From NCBI GenBank assembly GCA_045576355.1, contig JAZNGG010000020.1:1-64000 (forward strand): 64,000 nucleotides of DNA. The letters run 5' to 3'. The DNA comes from Liminaster sp045576355. Its GTDB lineage: Bacteria > Bacteroidota > Bacteroidia > Bacteroidales > UBA3663. Below, in pieces: positions 32,515 through 41,638 of this stretch (positions are counted from its first letter, which is position 1; every line of letters starts with the position of its first letter). The translations under genes were made by a program, and so were the position numbers. Below the pieces are notes generated by a model. That model searched no databases, was not told the origin of the DNA, and saw only the letters and a program-made list of their open reading frames with translations.

Positions 32515-35343
32515 ATGCGATTTAATAAAATAGCCAAAGAATTTAACGTGGGGCTGAAGACACTCGCCGAGACGCTCGAGAAAAAAACCGGTGTGGCTGT
32601 CGAAGTTAATCCCAATGCCAACATAACAGACGAGCAATATCAAATCCTGTGCAACGAATTTAATAAGGACAAAACCGTCAAGATGGAGTCCGATAAAGAA
32701 CGTTCACAACGACGCGACTCCAAAGACAAGAAGCGCCATGAGGAGAAGCAAGCCACACTGGCTCACACTCCGGGCGAAAATCGTCTGAAACAGACCGGTC
32801 CTAAAATCGTGGGACAGATCGATCTGAACCCCACTCCCAAAAACGAAGTAAAAGAGGAGGTCAAACCGCAAACACCGGTAGAGGCTACAAAACCCGTAGA
32901 GCAACCCAAAGCAGAGGCACCTCAAAAGGAAAAGCCTCAGACGGAAGAGAAGAAACAGGTCAAGGAGGAGAAAAAGCAACCCGCCCAACAAGTTCCGCAG
33001 GTCAAGCAAAAGCAACCCTCACAACCCCAAAATCCGGCTCAGCCCGCCGAAACTCCTAAAAAAGAGGAGCGAAAAGAGGAGGAAAAACCGGAAACCACAG
33101 AGAGCAGCTTCTATCGTGTTCCGGTGACTCCCATACCGCAGTTGAACGTCTTGGGCACCATCGATCTCTCGACCATCAACCCAAGCACCCGCCCCAAAAA
33201 GAAATCCAAAGAGGAGAAGAAAAAAGAACGCGAACAGAACGCAACCGACAAACGCAACGGACAAAAGCGTCAGCGCATCTCCGCTCAGAAAGTGGACATC
33301 AGCAGCGTGACCGGCAGAGACTCTGCCCCTTCTCACAAGGACAATCAAAACGGCAACCACAGAGATCGTCGCAACAAGGACAATCAAGGCGGAGGCAACA
33401 ACAAGAAAAACAAACTCAAGAAACCTATTCAGAAGGTTGAAGTCAGCGAAGAAGACGTACAGAAACAGATCAAAGAGACGTTGGCTCGCTTGACCAATAA
33501 GCCTGAGAAGAAGGGTGTCAAATATCGTAAAGACAAGCGTACAGCCGCCGCCGAGCGTGCTGCCGAACTGCAAATGGAGGAGGCAGCAGAGAGCAAAGTA
33601 CTCAAACTCACAGAGTTTGTGACAGCCAACGACCTTGCCAACATGATGAACGTCAGCGTCACTCAAGTCATCACGACTTGTATGAGCATCGGCATGATGG
33701 TCTCCATCAACCAGCGCCTCGACGCCGAAACCATCAACTTGGTGGCTGAGGAGTTCGGTTTTACGACCGAATATGTCTCTAACGAGGTGGCACAGGCAAT
33801 CCAAGAAGAGGAGGACAAGGAGGAAGACCTCGTTTCCAGACCTCCGGTAATCACCGTGATGGGCCATGTCGATCATGGTAAGACCAAGCTCCTCGACTAT
33901 ATCCGTAGTGCTAACGTCATCGCCGGAGAGGCAGGTGGCATCACCCAGCACATCGGAGCCTATAATGTTAAGCTCTCTGATGGTCGTCATGTGACATTCC
34001 TCGACACCCCCGGACACGAAGCATTTACCGCCATGCGTGCCCGTGGTGCCAAGATGACAGACATCGCCATCATTATCATCGCTGCGGACGACGGCGTGAT
34101 GCCTCAAACCAAAGAGGCCATCAACCATGCTGCTGCAGCCGGTGTACCGATCGTGTTTGCCATCAACAAGATCGACAAACCGACCGCCAACCCCAACCGT
34201 GTCAAAGAGCAACTCTCTGCGATGAACTATCTGGTCGAGGAGTGGGGCGGTAAATACCAATGCCAGGAGATCAGTGCCCGTGAGGGTCTGAATGTTGACG
34301 AACTGCTCGAGAAAGTATTGCTCGAAGCCGAGCTTCTCGACTTGAAAGCCAATCCGGATCGCCGCGCCCTCGGTGCTGTGATCGAGTCCACACTGGACAA
34401 AGGTCGCGGATATGTCGCTACGGTGATGGTGCAAAATGGTACTCTTCATGTCGGAGACGTCATCCTTGCCGGCACACACTACGGCCGTATCAAGGCCCTC
34501 TATAACGAGCGTGGACAGAAGGTGAAGGAAGCAGGTCCATCATGCCCGATCCAGGTGTTGGGTCTCAATGGTGCACCGCAGGCCGGCGATCAGTTTAACG
34601 TGATCGAGACCGAACAAGAAGCACGTGAGATCGCAAACAAGCGTGAGCAACTCGCCCGCGAGCAGGGTCTCCGCACCCAGAAGATGCTCACCCTCGATGA
34701 CATCGGTCGCCGCATCGCTGTCGGCAACTTCCAGGAGCTCAACCTCATTGTCAAGGGTGACGTGGACGGCTCTGTCGAGGCTCTCAGCGACTCCCTCATC
34801 AAGCTCTCCACACCGGAGATTCAGGTCAATGTCATCCACAAAGCTGTCGGACAGATCTCCGAGTCAGACATCGTCCTCGCATCTGCCTCCAAAGCCATCA
34901 TCATCGGCTTCCAGGTGCGTCCGTCTCAATCTGCTCGCCGCCTGGCAGACAGAGATGGCGTGGAAATCCGTCTCTACTCCATCATCTACGATGCCATCGA
35001 GGAGGTTAAAGATGCCATGGAAGGCATGTTGGCTCCGGAAACCAAAGAGGTTATCGAGGGTTATCTCGAAGTCAAATCCACCTTCAAAATCACCAAAGTG
35101 GGCACCGTGGCAGGATGTCTCGTCAAAGAGGGTAAAGTCAAGCGAGCCAATAAGGTACGCGTCATCCGTGATGGTATCGTACTCTATGCCGGCGAGTTGG
35201 GCTCTCTCAAGCGATTTAAAGACGATGTCAAGGAGGTGGGCACCAACTTCGAGTGTGGTTTGAACATCAATGGTTTCAACGACATCAAGGAGGGTGACCT
35301 CATCGAGTCATACGCTGAAATCGAAGTCAAAAAGAAACTTTAA
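32515..35343 (+). CDS. infB: Translation initiation factor IF-2
   Basis: A 942-residue GTPase that brings initiator tRNA to the 30S subunit. An IF2N module is at 1-55, then a long low-complexity region rich in Lys, Glu, Pro and Gln (about 60-320), a second IF2N-like module (LTEFVTANDLANMMNV), then the G domain with GHVDHGKT near 449-456, DTPGHE near 496 and NKID near 551, and domains II-IV including the fMet-tRNA-binding C-terminus. The basic/acidic linker is typical of Bacteroidetes. It starts 22 bases after nusA. Confidence 0.97.
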   Translation: MRFNKIAKEFNVGLKTLAETLEKKTGVAVEVNPNANITDEQYQILCNEFNKDKTVKMESDKERSQRRDSKDKKRHEEKQATLAHTPGENRLKQTGPKIVGQIDLNPTPKNEVKEEVKPQTPVEATKPVEQPKAEAPQKEKPQTEEKKQVKEEKKQPAQQVPQVKQKQPSQPQNPAQPAETPKKEERKEEEKPETTESSFYRVPVTPIPQLNVLGTIDLSTINPSTRPKKKSKEEKKKEREQNATDKRNGQKRQRISAQKVDISSVTGRDSAPSHKDNQNGNHRDRRNKDNQGGGNNKKNKLKKPIQKVEVSEEDVQKQIKETLARLTNKPEKKGVKYRKDKRTAAAERAAELQMEEAAESKVLKLTEFVTANDLANMMNVSVTQVITTCMSIGMMVSINQRLDAETINLVAEEFGFTTEYVSNEVAQAIQEEEDKEEDLVSRPPVITVMGHVDHGKTKLLDYIRSANVIAGEAGGITQHIGAYNVKLSDGRHVTFLDTPGHEAFTAMRARGAKMTDIAIIIIAADDGVMPQTKEAINHAAAAGVPIVFAINKIDKPTANPNRVKEQLSAMNYLVEEWGGKYQCQEISAREGLNVDELLEKVLLEAELLDLKANPDRRALGAVIESTLDKGRGYVATVMVQNGTLHVGDVILAGTHYGRIKALYNERGQKVKEAGPSCPIQVLGLNGAPQAGDQFNVIETEQEAREIANKREQLAREQGLRTQKMLTLDDIGRRIAVGNFQELNLIVKGDVDGSVEALSDSLIKLSTPEIQVNVIHKAVGQISESDIVLASASKAIIIGFQVRPSQSARRLADRDGVEIRLYSIIYDAIEEVKDAMEGMLAPETKEVIEGYLEVKSTFKITKVGTVAGCLVKEGKVKRANKVRVIRDGIVLYAGELGSLKRFKDDVKEVGTNFECGLNINGFNDIKEGDLIESYAEIEVKKKL

Positions 35344-35361
35344 CCCGTCTCTATACACTGA

Positions 35362-35405
35362 CAGCAGACCGGTCCCACCCTCTCAGAGTTACAGACCGGC
35401 TGCTG
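35362..35405 (+). promoter_or_regulatory. Hairpin between infB and cvpA
   Basis: CAGCAG-a-CCGGTC pairs with GACCGG-CTGCTG across a 19-base loop (one bulged A). No T-run follows, so it is more likely an RNA-stability or processing element than a terminator. Confidence 0.45.
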
Positions 35406-35436
35406 CCAGCCGAAAGAGATATAATAATGATTAAAC

Positions 35437-35955
35437 ATGAACTACATTGATCTCGCCATTTTAGTAATCATCGGCATCGGAGCATTAACCGGTCTGATAC
35501 GCGGATTTATCAAAGAGTTGATCGAGACTGTCGGAATTTTGCTGGCTGCAGTTGTAGCCAATCTCGTCTCTCCTCTGACCACACCATTATTGGGTTATAT
35601 CGGTGTGAATCATCAGGATGCCACCACCTCCATCATCGTTTGGGTCGTGGTCTTCCTCATCCTTTTGTTCTTGCTCAAGCAACTCTCTTTCTTGACCACC
35701 AAGCTCCTCAAAGTCCTCTCCATCAACTGGCTTAACCGGTTATTGGGCTTGGCATTTGGTGTCGTCAAGTACACCCTCATCGTGTGTCTCCTTGTCTCCC
35801 TCCTCGAGGTGGTTTGCAGCCATCTGGACGGCTCACAGATCACTACATGGATGAAGCAGAGCAACTATGTCCCCTACATACACGACATCATCAGTTTTGT
35901 CAGCCCCTATGCTGAGCAATACATCATACGTCCTGTATCTGCCATAGTACCGTAA
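35437..35955 (+). CDS. CvpA family membrane protein
   Basis: A 172-residue inner-membrane protein with four predicted helices: residues 6-23 (LAILVIIGIGALTGLIRG), about 30-48, 65-85 and 105-122. The start MNYIDLAILVIIGIGALTGLIRGF is the CvpA signature. CvpA is linked to colicin V production and envelope stress in E. coli, with unclear mechanism. It lies in the usual Bacteroidales place between infB and sufB. Confidence 0.85.
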   Translation: MNYIDLAILVIIGIGALTGLIRGFIKELIETVGILLAAVVANLVSPLTTPLLGYIGVNHQDATTSIIVWVVVFLILLFLLKQLSFLTTKLLKVLSINWLNRLLGLAFGVVKYTLIVCLLVSLLEVVCSHLDGSQITTWMKQSNYVPYIHDIISFVSPYAEQYIIRPVSAIVP

Positions 35956-36007
35956 ACCAACCCGGCTCCTGCCAAACCCTTTATATCATAGATTTGTTAA
36001 ACATAAT

Positions 36008-37489
36008 ATGAACAATAACCCATCGGAGACAACATCGACCGAAGCCCTGCTCAACGACATCACGCAGAGCGAATATAAATATGGTTTTACCTCTGACATT
36101 GACACCGAGGTTATCCCTGTCGGTCTCAACGAAGAGGTTATCCGGCTCATCTCTTCCAAAAAACAAGAACCGGAATGGCTCTTGGACTTCCGTCTGCGAG
36201 CATTTCGCTACTGGCAGCAACAGAAGCAACCCACGTGGGGACATCTCAAGCTCGCCCCCATCGACTATCAGGCCATCAGCTACTATGCTGCACCCAAAAA
36301 GAAAAGCGGACCCAAAAGTCTCGAAGAGGTCGATCCGGAAATCATCAAGACATTCGACAAACTCGGCATCCCGCTCCATGAACGTGAGATGCTGGCAGGT
36401 GTCGAGAGTTCCAACATGGCTGTAGATGCCATCGTGGACAGCGAATCTCAAAAGACAACTTACCAAAATAAACTGGCTGAATTGGGGATCATCTTCTGCT
36501 CCTTTAATGAGGCTGTCCGCAACTATCCCGAACTCGTCAAGCGCTACATGGGCAAGGTGGTCCCCTACACGGACAACTACTTCGCGGCACTCAACTCTGC
36601 TGTCTTCAGCGACGGATCATTTGTCTATATCCCCAAAGGGGTGAGATGCCCCATGGAGCTTGCCTCCTATTTCCGCATCAATACCGGTGGTACCGGACAA
36701 TTTGAACGGACACTCATCATCGCCGATGACGATGCCTATGTCAGCTATCTGGAGGGATGTACCGCACCGATGCGAGACGAAAACCAGCTCCACGCAGCCA
36801 TCGTGGAGATCTATGTGCATGATCGTGCAGAGGTAAAATATTCCACCGTACAGAACTGGTATCCCGGAGACAAAAACGGTCGTGGAGGTGTCTATAACCT
36901 CGTTACCAAACGTGCCCTCTGTCAGGGAGATTACTCCAAAGTCAGCTGGACACAGGTCGAAACCGGATCTGCCATCACATGGAAATATCCGAGTTGTGTC
37001 CTCAAAGGAGATCACTCGCAGGGCGAATTTTATAGTGTCGCCGTAACCAACAACTATCAGCAGGCAGACACCGGAACCAAGATGATACACCTCGGGCGCA
37101 ACACCCGATCACGCATCGTCTCCAAAGGTATCTCGGCAGGACACAGCCAAAACAGCTATCGCGGATTGGTCAAAGTGGCACCCGAAGCCGATGGTGTGCG
37201 CAACTTCACCCAGTGTGACAGTCTCCTGCTCAGCGACACTTGCGGAGCACACACCTTCCCCATCATGGAGATCAAAAACCCCACGGCTGTTGTCGAGCAT
37301 GAGGCCACCACATCCAAGATCAACGAGGATCAGCTCTTCTACTGCAACCAGCGCGGCATCGGCATGGAGGAGGCTGTGAGTCTCATCGTCGGCGGATATG
37401 CCAAGGAGGTAGTCAGCAAGCTCCCCATGGAGTTTGCCGTAGAAGCTCAAAAACTTCTCTCACTCTCCATCGAGGGAAGTGTCGGATAA
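36008..37489 (+). CDS. sufB: Fe-S cluster assembly scaffold SufB
   Basis: A 493-residue scaffold of the SUF iron-sulfur assembly system. SNMAVDAIVDSESQKT, then YIPKGVRCPMELASYFRINT and YLEGCTAPMRDENQLHAAIVEI, are typical, and LLLSDTCGAHTFPIMEI carries the Cys near residue 414 that corresponds to the essential E. coli SufB Cys405. SufB works in a SufBC2D complex; in related genomes sufC and sufD follow directly. Here a strong terminator follows and the next gene faces the other way, so the partners must lie elsewhere. Confidence 0.96.
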   Translation: MNNNPSETTSTEALLNDITQSEYKYGFTSDIDTEVIPVGLNEEVIRLISSKKQEPEWLLDFRLRAFRYWQQQKQPTWGHLKLAPIDYQAISYYAAPKKKSGPKSLEEVDPEIIKTFDKLGIPLHEREMLAGVESSNMAVDAIVDSESQKTTYQNKLAELGIIFCSFNEAVRNYPELVKRYMGKVVPYTDNYFAALNSAVFSDGSFVYIPKGVRCPMELASYFRINTGGTGQFERTLIIADDDAYVSYLEGCTAPMRDENQLHAAIVEIYVHDRAEVKYSTVQNWYPGDKNGRGGVYNLVTKRALCQGDYSKVSWTQVETGSAITWKYPSCVLKGDHSQGEFYSVAVTNNYQQADTGTKMIHLGRNTRSRIVSKGISAGHSQNSYRGLVKVAPEADGVRNFTQCDSLLLSDTCGAHTFPIMEIKNPTAVVEHEATTSKINEDQLFYCNQRGIGMEEAVSLIVGGYAKEVVSKLPMEFAVEAQKLLSLSIEGSVG

Positions 37490-37521
37490 ACCGGCGACAG
37501 AATAAAGATTATAATAAAAAC

Positions 37522-37560
37522 AAAGAGGATTTCTCAAAACGAGATATCCTCTTTATTTTT
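37522..37560 (+). terminator. Terminator of the sufB operon
   Basis: AAAGAGGAT-t-TCTC-aaaac-GAGA-t-ATCCTCTTT, followed by ATTTTT. It starts 33 bases after the sufB stop. Confidence 0.85.
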
Positions 37561-37623
37561 GTGTTATGGCAATGGAGTATAAAACCCAAATCGGTCAAAA
37601 GTTTGATTGGTGGACAGAAGAGA

Positions 37624-38826
37624 TTATTCTTTTAGCTTATAGATCAAGAGCATCGGATTCTCTTCCTCCTCATCGAATGTCTCAAGAACCTCTCTCCAGT
37701 GCATCGGCACATTTTTGAGCTCTTCAGGAGACATTTGCACCAATTTCTCTTTAAATTTCCCTATCTGCTCTGTTGCCCATATACGCACCAACTCGTTGTC
37801 CCGGCTATAAAAGATCGAGGAGAAATTCGAATTACTAAAGACGTTCTCCTCAACATGTATGCCTGTTTTCTTCTCTTTATCCCATACGAGCGTATTGGGG
37901 AGCAACGAATTATGATAGAAATCGAGACACAGATACCGCTCCGTTTCAAAAATATTTTTGATGCCGGGAGAGTAATCGGTCTTTTTCACGATGTTAGAGA
38001 GTGCAATGATCCAGTTTTGCTGCGCCTCTTCCATCTTGAGTTGTAACTGCTCCCTCTCGATAGCTTTCCGATTACGTTTCAGTATGTAGGTAGGTGAGAA
38101 CTGATCGCCTTGCCAGGTATAGATTGTGTCCGAATAGGGTTTGAGCAGTCGGGCTACACCTCCCACCGGACAGATGGGATGATCTGAAAGGCGAACTGCC
38201 TGACCCTTTTTCGAGCGAATCGGATAATCATAGAGTTGCTCCCACACAGCTTTCTCGGGTTTGTCCATCAGATAACAACCATAATTGTCAATCCAGTTAA
38301 GAGTGGTGTGGCAGAGCATTTGTTTTCCGTCCGGAGTTTTCACTCCTGCCACAAACGGCAGAATCTCTGAGGATGAATCTATTGCTTTGATAAATTTCCC
38401 ATCGAAATTGAAGATGAGTATTTTCATTTTCAATGGGTCTATTATGTGTATTTTCTTATCTTTAAGATAGAAAGCAGACATTCCCAAATACTCTTCCGGT
38501 CCTTGCCCACGCGAAGATATGCTTCTGATAAAAGTACCGTCTCGATCAAACATCAACAGAGAAGATGTTTTCTTATCCAAGATGAAAATATGCTCATCGG
38601 TCAGTTCCATTTGAGTAATTCCTCCGATAATGCTCTTTTCATTCATTTCTAACCGTACCAGATCAGTGGATTGAAACATCGCATGATCCCAACCGATTTC
38701 CGATACTGATACAGATTGCTCCAGATCGATTTCTTCCACAATCGATAAACCACCTGTCTTGTCGCGACGACATGAGGTTAATATAAGTCCGGCGGCAAGG
38801 ATTAAAGACAAAACTTGGGTTTTCAT
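37624..38826 (-). CDS. 6-bladed beta-propeller lipoprotein
   Basis: A 400-residue predicted lipoprotein with signal MKTQVLSLILAAGLILTSC. The mature part has the repeating blade pattern of the Bacteroidales 6-bladed beta-propeller (DUF4934-type) family: EHIFILDKKTSSLLMFDRDG, then SSRGQGPEEYLGMSAFYL and KIHIIDPLKMKILIFNFDGKF, with the typical RGQGPEEY motif. These proteins are surface or periplasmic and of unknown ligand. The start at 38826 follows the promoter at 38874-38908. Frames extending to 39060 are untranslated. It lies near the interrupted TPR regulator, which is often the case in this group. Confidence 0.8.
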   Translation of the reverse strand: MKTQVLSLILAAGLILTSCRRDKTGGLSIVEEIDLEQSVSVSEIGWDHAMFQSTDLVRLEMNEKSIIGGITQMELTDEHIFILDKKTSSLLMFDRDGTFIRSISSRGQGPEEYLGMSAFYLKDKKIHIIDPLKMKILIFNFDGKFIKAIDSSSEILPFVAGVKTPDGKQMLCHTTLNWIDNYGCYLMDKPEKAVWEQLYDYPIRSKKGQAVRLSDHPICPVGGVARLLKPYSDTIYTWQGDQFSPTYILKRNRKAIEREQLQLKMEEAQQNWIIALSNIVKKTDYSPGIKNIFETERYLCLDFYHNSLLPNTLVWDKEKKTGIHVEENVFSNSNFSSIFYSRDNELVRIWATEQIGKFKEKLVQMSPEELKNVPMHWREVLETFDEEEENPMLLIYKLKE

Positions 38827-38873
38827 AATAGTGTATCTGTTTTTATATGTTACATCTGCCAATGCTGTTATTG

Positions 38874-38908
38874 CAAATATACATCTACTCCGAAAATCTC
38901 CCTCCAAA
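38874..38908 (-). promoter_or_regulatory. Promoter for the beta-propeller gene
   Basis: Minus-strand TATATTTG (38881-38874), with TTTG at 38908-38905 upstream (23-bp spacing). The leader is about 40 bases. Confidence 0.6.
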
Positions 38909-39243
38909 AATGCTATTAAAAGTGAGTTTTTAGAGCATTTCTCACGGTAGCTCACGGTTTTTAACATAAAAAAATGGGTAAAAATAGGCAATCCTCTAAA
39001 AAATCCATAAAAGTGACTTGAGAGTCTAATGTCTGATTTAAGTATTAGCCGGCTCCTCAATGTATAATATGCGAATAAAAATAAATAATATTGTATATAG
39101 ATATAAGTGACATCAGATCAATTTTTAGTATATATTAACTAGCGAATGTAAACCGAGCATTTCAAAGTCAAAGAGGTTGAACAACACCGATGTCGGAGTG
39201 AAAAAGCAAAGTCATAGAGTGATAAAAAAATGAATGGCGACAC

Positions 39244-39372
39244 GTTATGCAACGAGGCTACGCTCATATCGCAACGAGGCTACGCTCATATCACAACGAG
39301 GCTACGCTCATATCACAACGAGGCTACGCTCATGTCACAACGAGGCTACGCTCATATCGCAACCAGGGTATG
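39244..39372. repeat. 22-bp minisatellite, family 1, copy B (about 6 units)
   Basis: Six tandem units with core ACGAGGCTACGCTCAT, spaced by ATC or GTC and GC or AC, followed by a decayed unit (ACCAGGGTATGCGCGTGAG). Same family as 161-311. It follows directly after the terminator-like hairpin of candidate RNA copy B, as in copy A. Confidence 0.85.
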
Positions 39373-39399
39373 CGCGTGAGACAAAGAGAGTGCGTGATA

Positions 39400-39505
39400 C
39401 AATAAGAAAAGCGAAGATAGAAACGGATCTATCCTCGCTTTTATGGTTTAGGGAGTTAAGGGGCTGAGTCACGTGATGACAATAGCTCGGGGCGCAGCCC
39501 ATTTT
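39400..39505 (-). ncRNA. Candidate small RNA unit, copy B
   Basis: A leftward transcript of about 100 nt from near 39505 would end at the hairpin AAAAGCGA-a-GATAGA (39407-39421) with TCTATC-c-TCGCTTTT (39428-39442), loop AACGGA, followed on the minus strand by TTTTCTTATT. The stem is 14 bp with one mismatch. The body includes GGGCTGCGCCCC. No reading frame is convincing. It lies behind the stop codon of the interrupted TPR gene. Confidence 0.4.
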
Positions 39506-39510
39506 TTTTG

Positions 39511-39541
39511 CAAAGATACAACATTCGACATCCGATGTCAA
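39511..39541 (-). promoter_or_regulatory. Promoter with inverted repeat in spacer, copy B
   Basis: Minus-strand TTGA (39541-39538), 19 bp, TATCTTTG (39518-39511). The spacer starts CATCGGATGTC and includes ACATC/GATGT. Same layout as 533-563 and 17125-17155. Confidence 0.6.
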
Positions 39542-39682
39542 GAGGGCGTGTTAAAAGATGTTTAAATCAAAATCGATCTTTGTATGGATATTTGAAAGAA
39601 AAGGGTAAAAAACGAAGTAAAATCAGATTGACATCTCACTTCCTGCCTGAGCCCTGAAAGAATAGTCGGAAGTACTCCGGTG

Positions 39683-41215
39683 CTAATTTACTTTGGATTC
39701 TCTTTTTCGTTGTCTTAATGCGTCAGTGCCTGATGGCAGACATCTTACGATGGTCCGCGGAGGGATATTCAAATAGGTCATGATGATATAGAACCAATCT
39801 TCCTGTCCGATACTGCTTGTCGGAGTATATTGAGATAATGCATTTATGGATGAAGCAAACTCATTATAGAGTTCACTTATTATCTTCTTTTGTTTGGCTT
39901 CCGGCAATTTTTCCTCTTTGGACAACAAATCACTGATGATATTATAGTGTGCGGAATGGCTAAATCTTTCGACATTGGGCAACCATATATTATTATAAAA
40001 TGACTCTACACTCTAACGCTGGAGTTGGGTAGTTTTTATGTCTTGATATAGAGCCGTAAGCTGTTTACGATGCTTTCGGCGAAGATAAAAATACAGCCCT
40101 GTACTACAGATGAGAAGTAATGCTAACAGACAGTAAAGCATGCTACGATCTTTCGCATTTGTCTTTTTCATCTTATTTTGTATCCACTCTTTTTCGATAG
40201 CTGCTATTTTTTGCGGTTGAACCATTCGCTCTTTTAACTCTGTGTAGCGGGCGAGCGAATCACCGTAGCTTCCCTCCAAATGGTCATCCAAAGAGGTGAG
40301 AGGAGCCAATTCGATCAGAGAGGTATAAATGGCTTGACTCCCCACAGCATTAACACCCTTTAATGCTTTCATATAATAAACGAATGCCGATTCGGCATTG
40401 TGCATTTTCGAGAAAATATTGGCTCGGGAATAATAAGCGGCATGTTTGCTATGTTTTACAGTAAGATTTAAAATGGTTGAATCATTATAGGCAAGCGCTT
40501 TTTCATACTCTCCCTTATAACGATATAGAGTGGCACAAGAAGCATAATAGGGTCCCCAATAGGGATGTTTATATTTTTCAATTGCTCGGCGACAGTCTTC
40601 TAAAACGAAGTCTGCTTCTTCGTACTTCTCTAAACATATTAATGTATGAGCATATTTTTGTAGAGACCACACCTCTCCAAAAGAATTGTTTGTCTTTCGG
40701 CATAATTCTACCTCTTTCTTTATAAACTTACATGCTTCAGAAAAATAGGACTGATTATAATATGAAAGGAAAATCCCTTCGTATGTGAATACAAGCATCC
40801 GAGTGGGGACATTTTCATTCTGATAATCTAAGGAACGAAAGAAGTACTCAACAGCCGCAGAGTCTTTATGATTTATTTGATTGACATGCCCGGCATAGTA
40901 ATAGATTCGAGCTTTAGTCTCATCGTCATTGACCGTCGGGGCATAGAGATCTGCAGCCCGGCTCATCTCCTCGTGCCAGGTGATGGGGAGTCTAAGTTTG
41001 TCTGTGGCTACAGTGAAAAGGTAACAATGGTGTGCTCGCTGCACCGGAGTGAGCGATGTGGTGTCGATCTGCTCTAATAAGCGATATGCCGAGTCGGGAT
41101 GTGACTGCAAGACAGATTCGGCTTGCACCATGAGCGGAGGATCTGCGACGTCAGGGCGACATCCATAGAGCGCTGACAAAATGAGAAGTAAGAAGCCCAC
41201 GATCAAAGGCTTCAT
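39683..41215 (-). pseudogene. TPR membrane regulator interrupted by an in-frame amber codon
   Basis: One continuous frame of about 510 codons is broken by a single TAG at 40013-40015. The first part (401 residues) has a lipoprotein-like signal (MKPLIVGFLLLILSALYGC), TPR helices across about 30-330 (AKIYYYAGH-type and EYEKALAYNDS repeats) and a membrane helix near its end (MLYCLLALLLICSTGLYFYL), ending KTTQLQR. After the stop the same frame continues SVESFYNNIWLPNVERF and ends with a HTH-like segment (DWFYIIMTYLNIPPRTIVR...DALRQRKRE). Relatives in Bacteroidales are uninterrupted, 520-560 residues. It may be inactivated, use readthrough, or make a truncated sensor. An alternative start is at 41254. 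Confidence 0.7.
40013..40015 (-). other. In-frame amber codon inside the TPR regulator gene
   Basis: TAG between CGT (Arg) and AGT (Ser) in the frame of the TPR protein; the distance to the downstream TTG-CCC-AAT codons is a multiple of three and no other stop intervenes before 39683. A single C-to-T change from CAG (Gln) would explain it. Confidence 0.75.
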
Positions 41216-41324
41216 CAAGGCTAATGCCGATCGGGAAAATGTGTGAGTGCACATGCTGTTAGAAAAGTCATTTTAGATTAGTGGATAGAGTGATTCCACA
41301 TAATGTCTGATATGATTCTGTCGG

Positions 41325-41332
41325 CAAAGATG
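41325..41332 (-). promoter_or_regulatory. -7 box of the TPR regulator gene
   Basis: CATCTTTG on the minus strand (41332-41325), preceded by TTGAAA at about 41349-41344. Its position allows either start codon, 41254 or 41215. Between here and 41600 the DNA is AT-rich with no gene. Confidence 0.4.
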
Positions 41333-41606
41333 ATAATATTTTTTCAATTTCTTAAGTTAAAAACGGAAAATTGTTCCGATCTCATGTGGGAGGACGATTT
41401 CAGCGACGAGAAGGGAAAGAAAAGATAAAATAAAGGGTAAAACAGTCTCTTCTGCCCCATTTATTCACAATTAGTTTTTCAAATAACCGCTTTGGGAGGT
41501 CTGATTTTGTCCACTTAAATAGTCATTAGAACACCTTCGAGAGATAAATTAACAAAAAAAATGCAATTCTTTGCACAAAAAACACGCGTCATTAAAAATA
41601 AATGAT

Positions 41607-41614
41607 TACCTTTG
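41607..41614 (+). promoter_or_regulatory. -7 box of the yceD-rpmF genes
   Basis: TACCTTTG at 41607-41614. No clear -33 box at the right spacing. The predicted RNA start near 41620 leaves a leader of about 20 bases and fixes the yceD start as the GTG at 41639. Confidence 0.5.
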
Positions 41615-41638
41615 CAGCCGATTAACGCATATACGACT

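Noticed and set aside
33019..34479. Long opposite-strand frame inside infB (486 codons)
   Set aside because: It is a shadow of the well-supported infB gene, low in recognisable motifs, and has no promoter.
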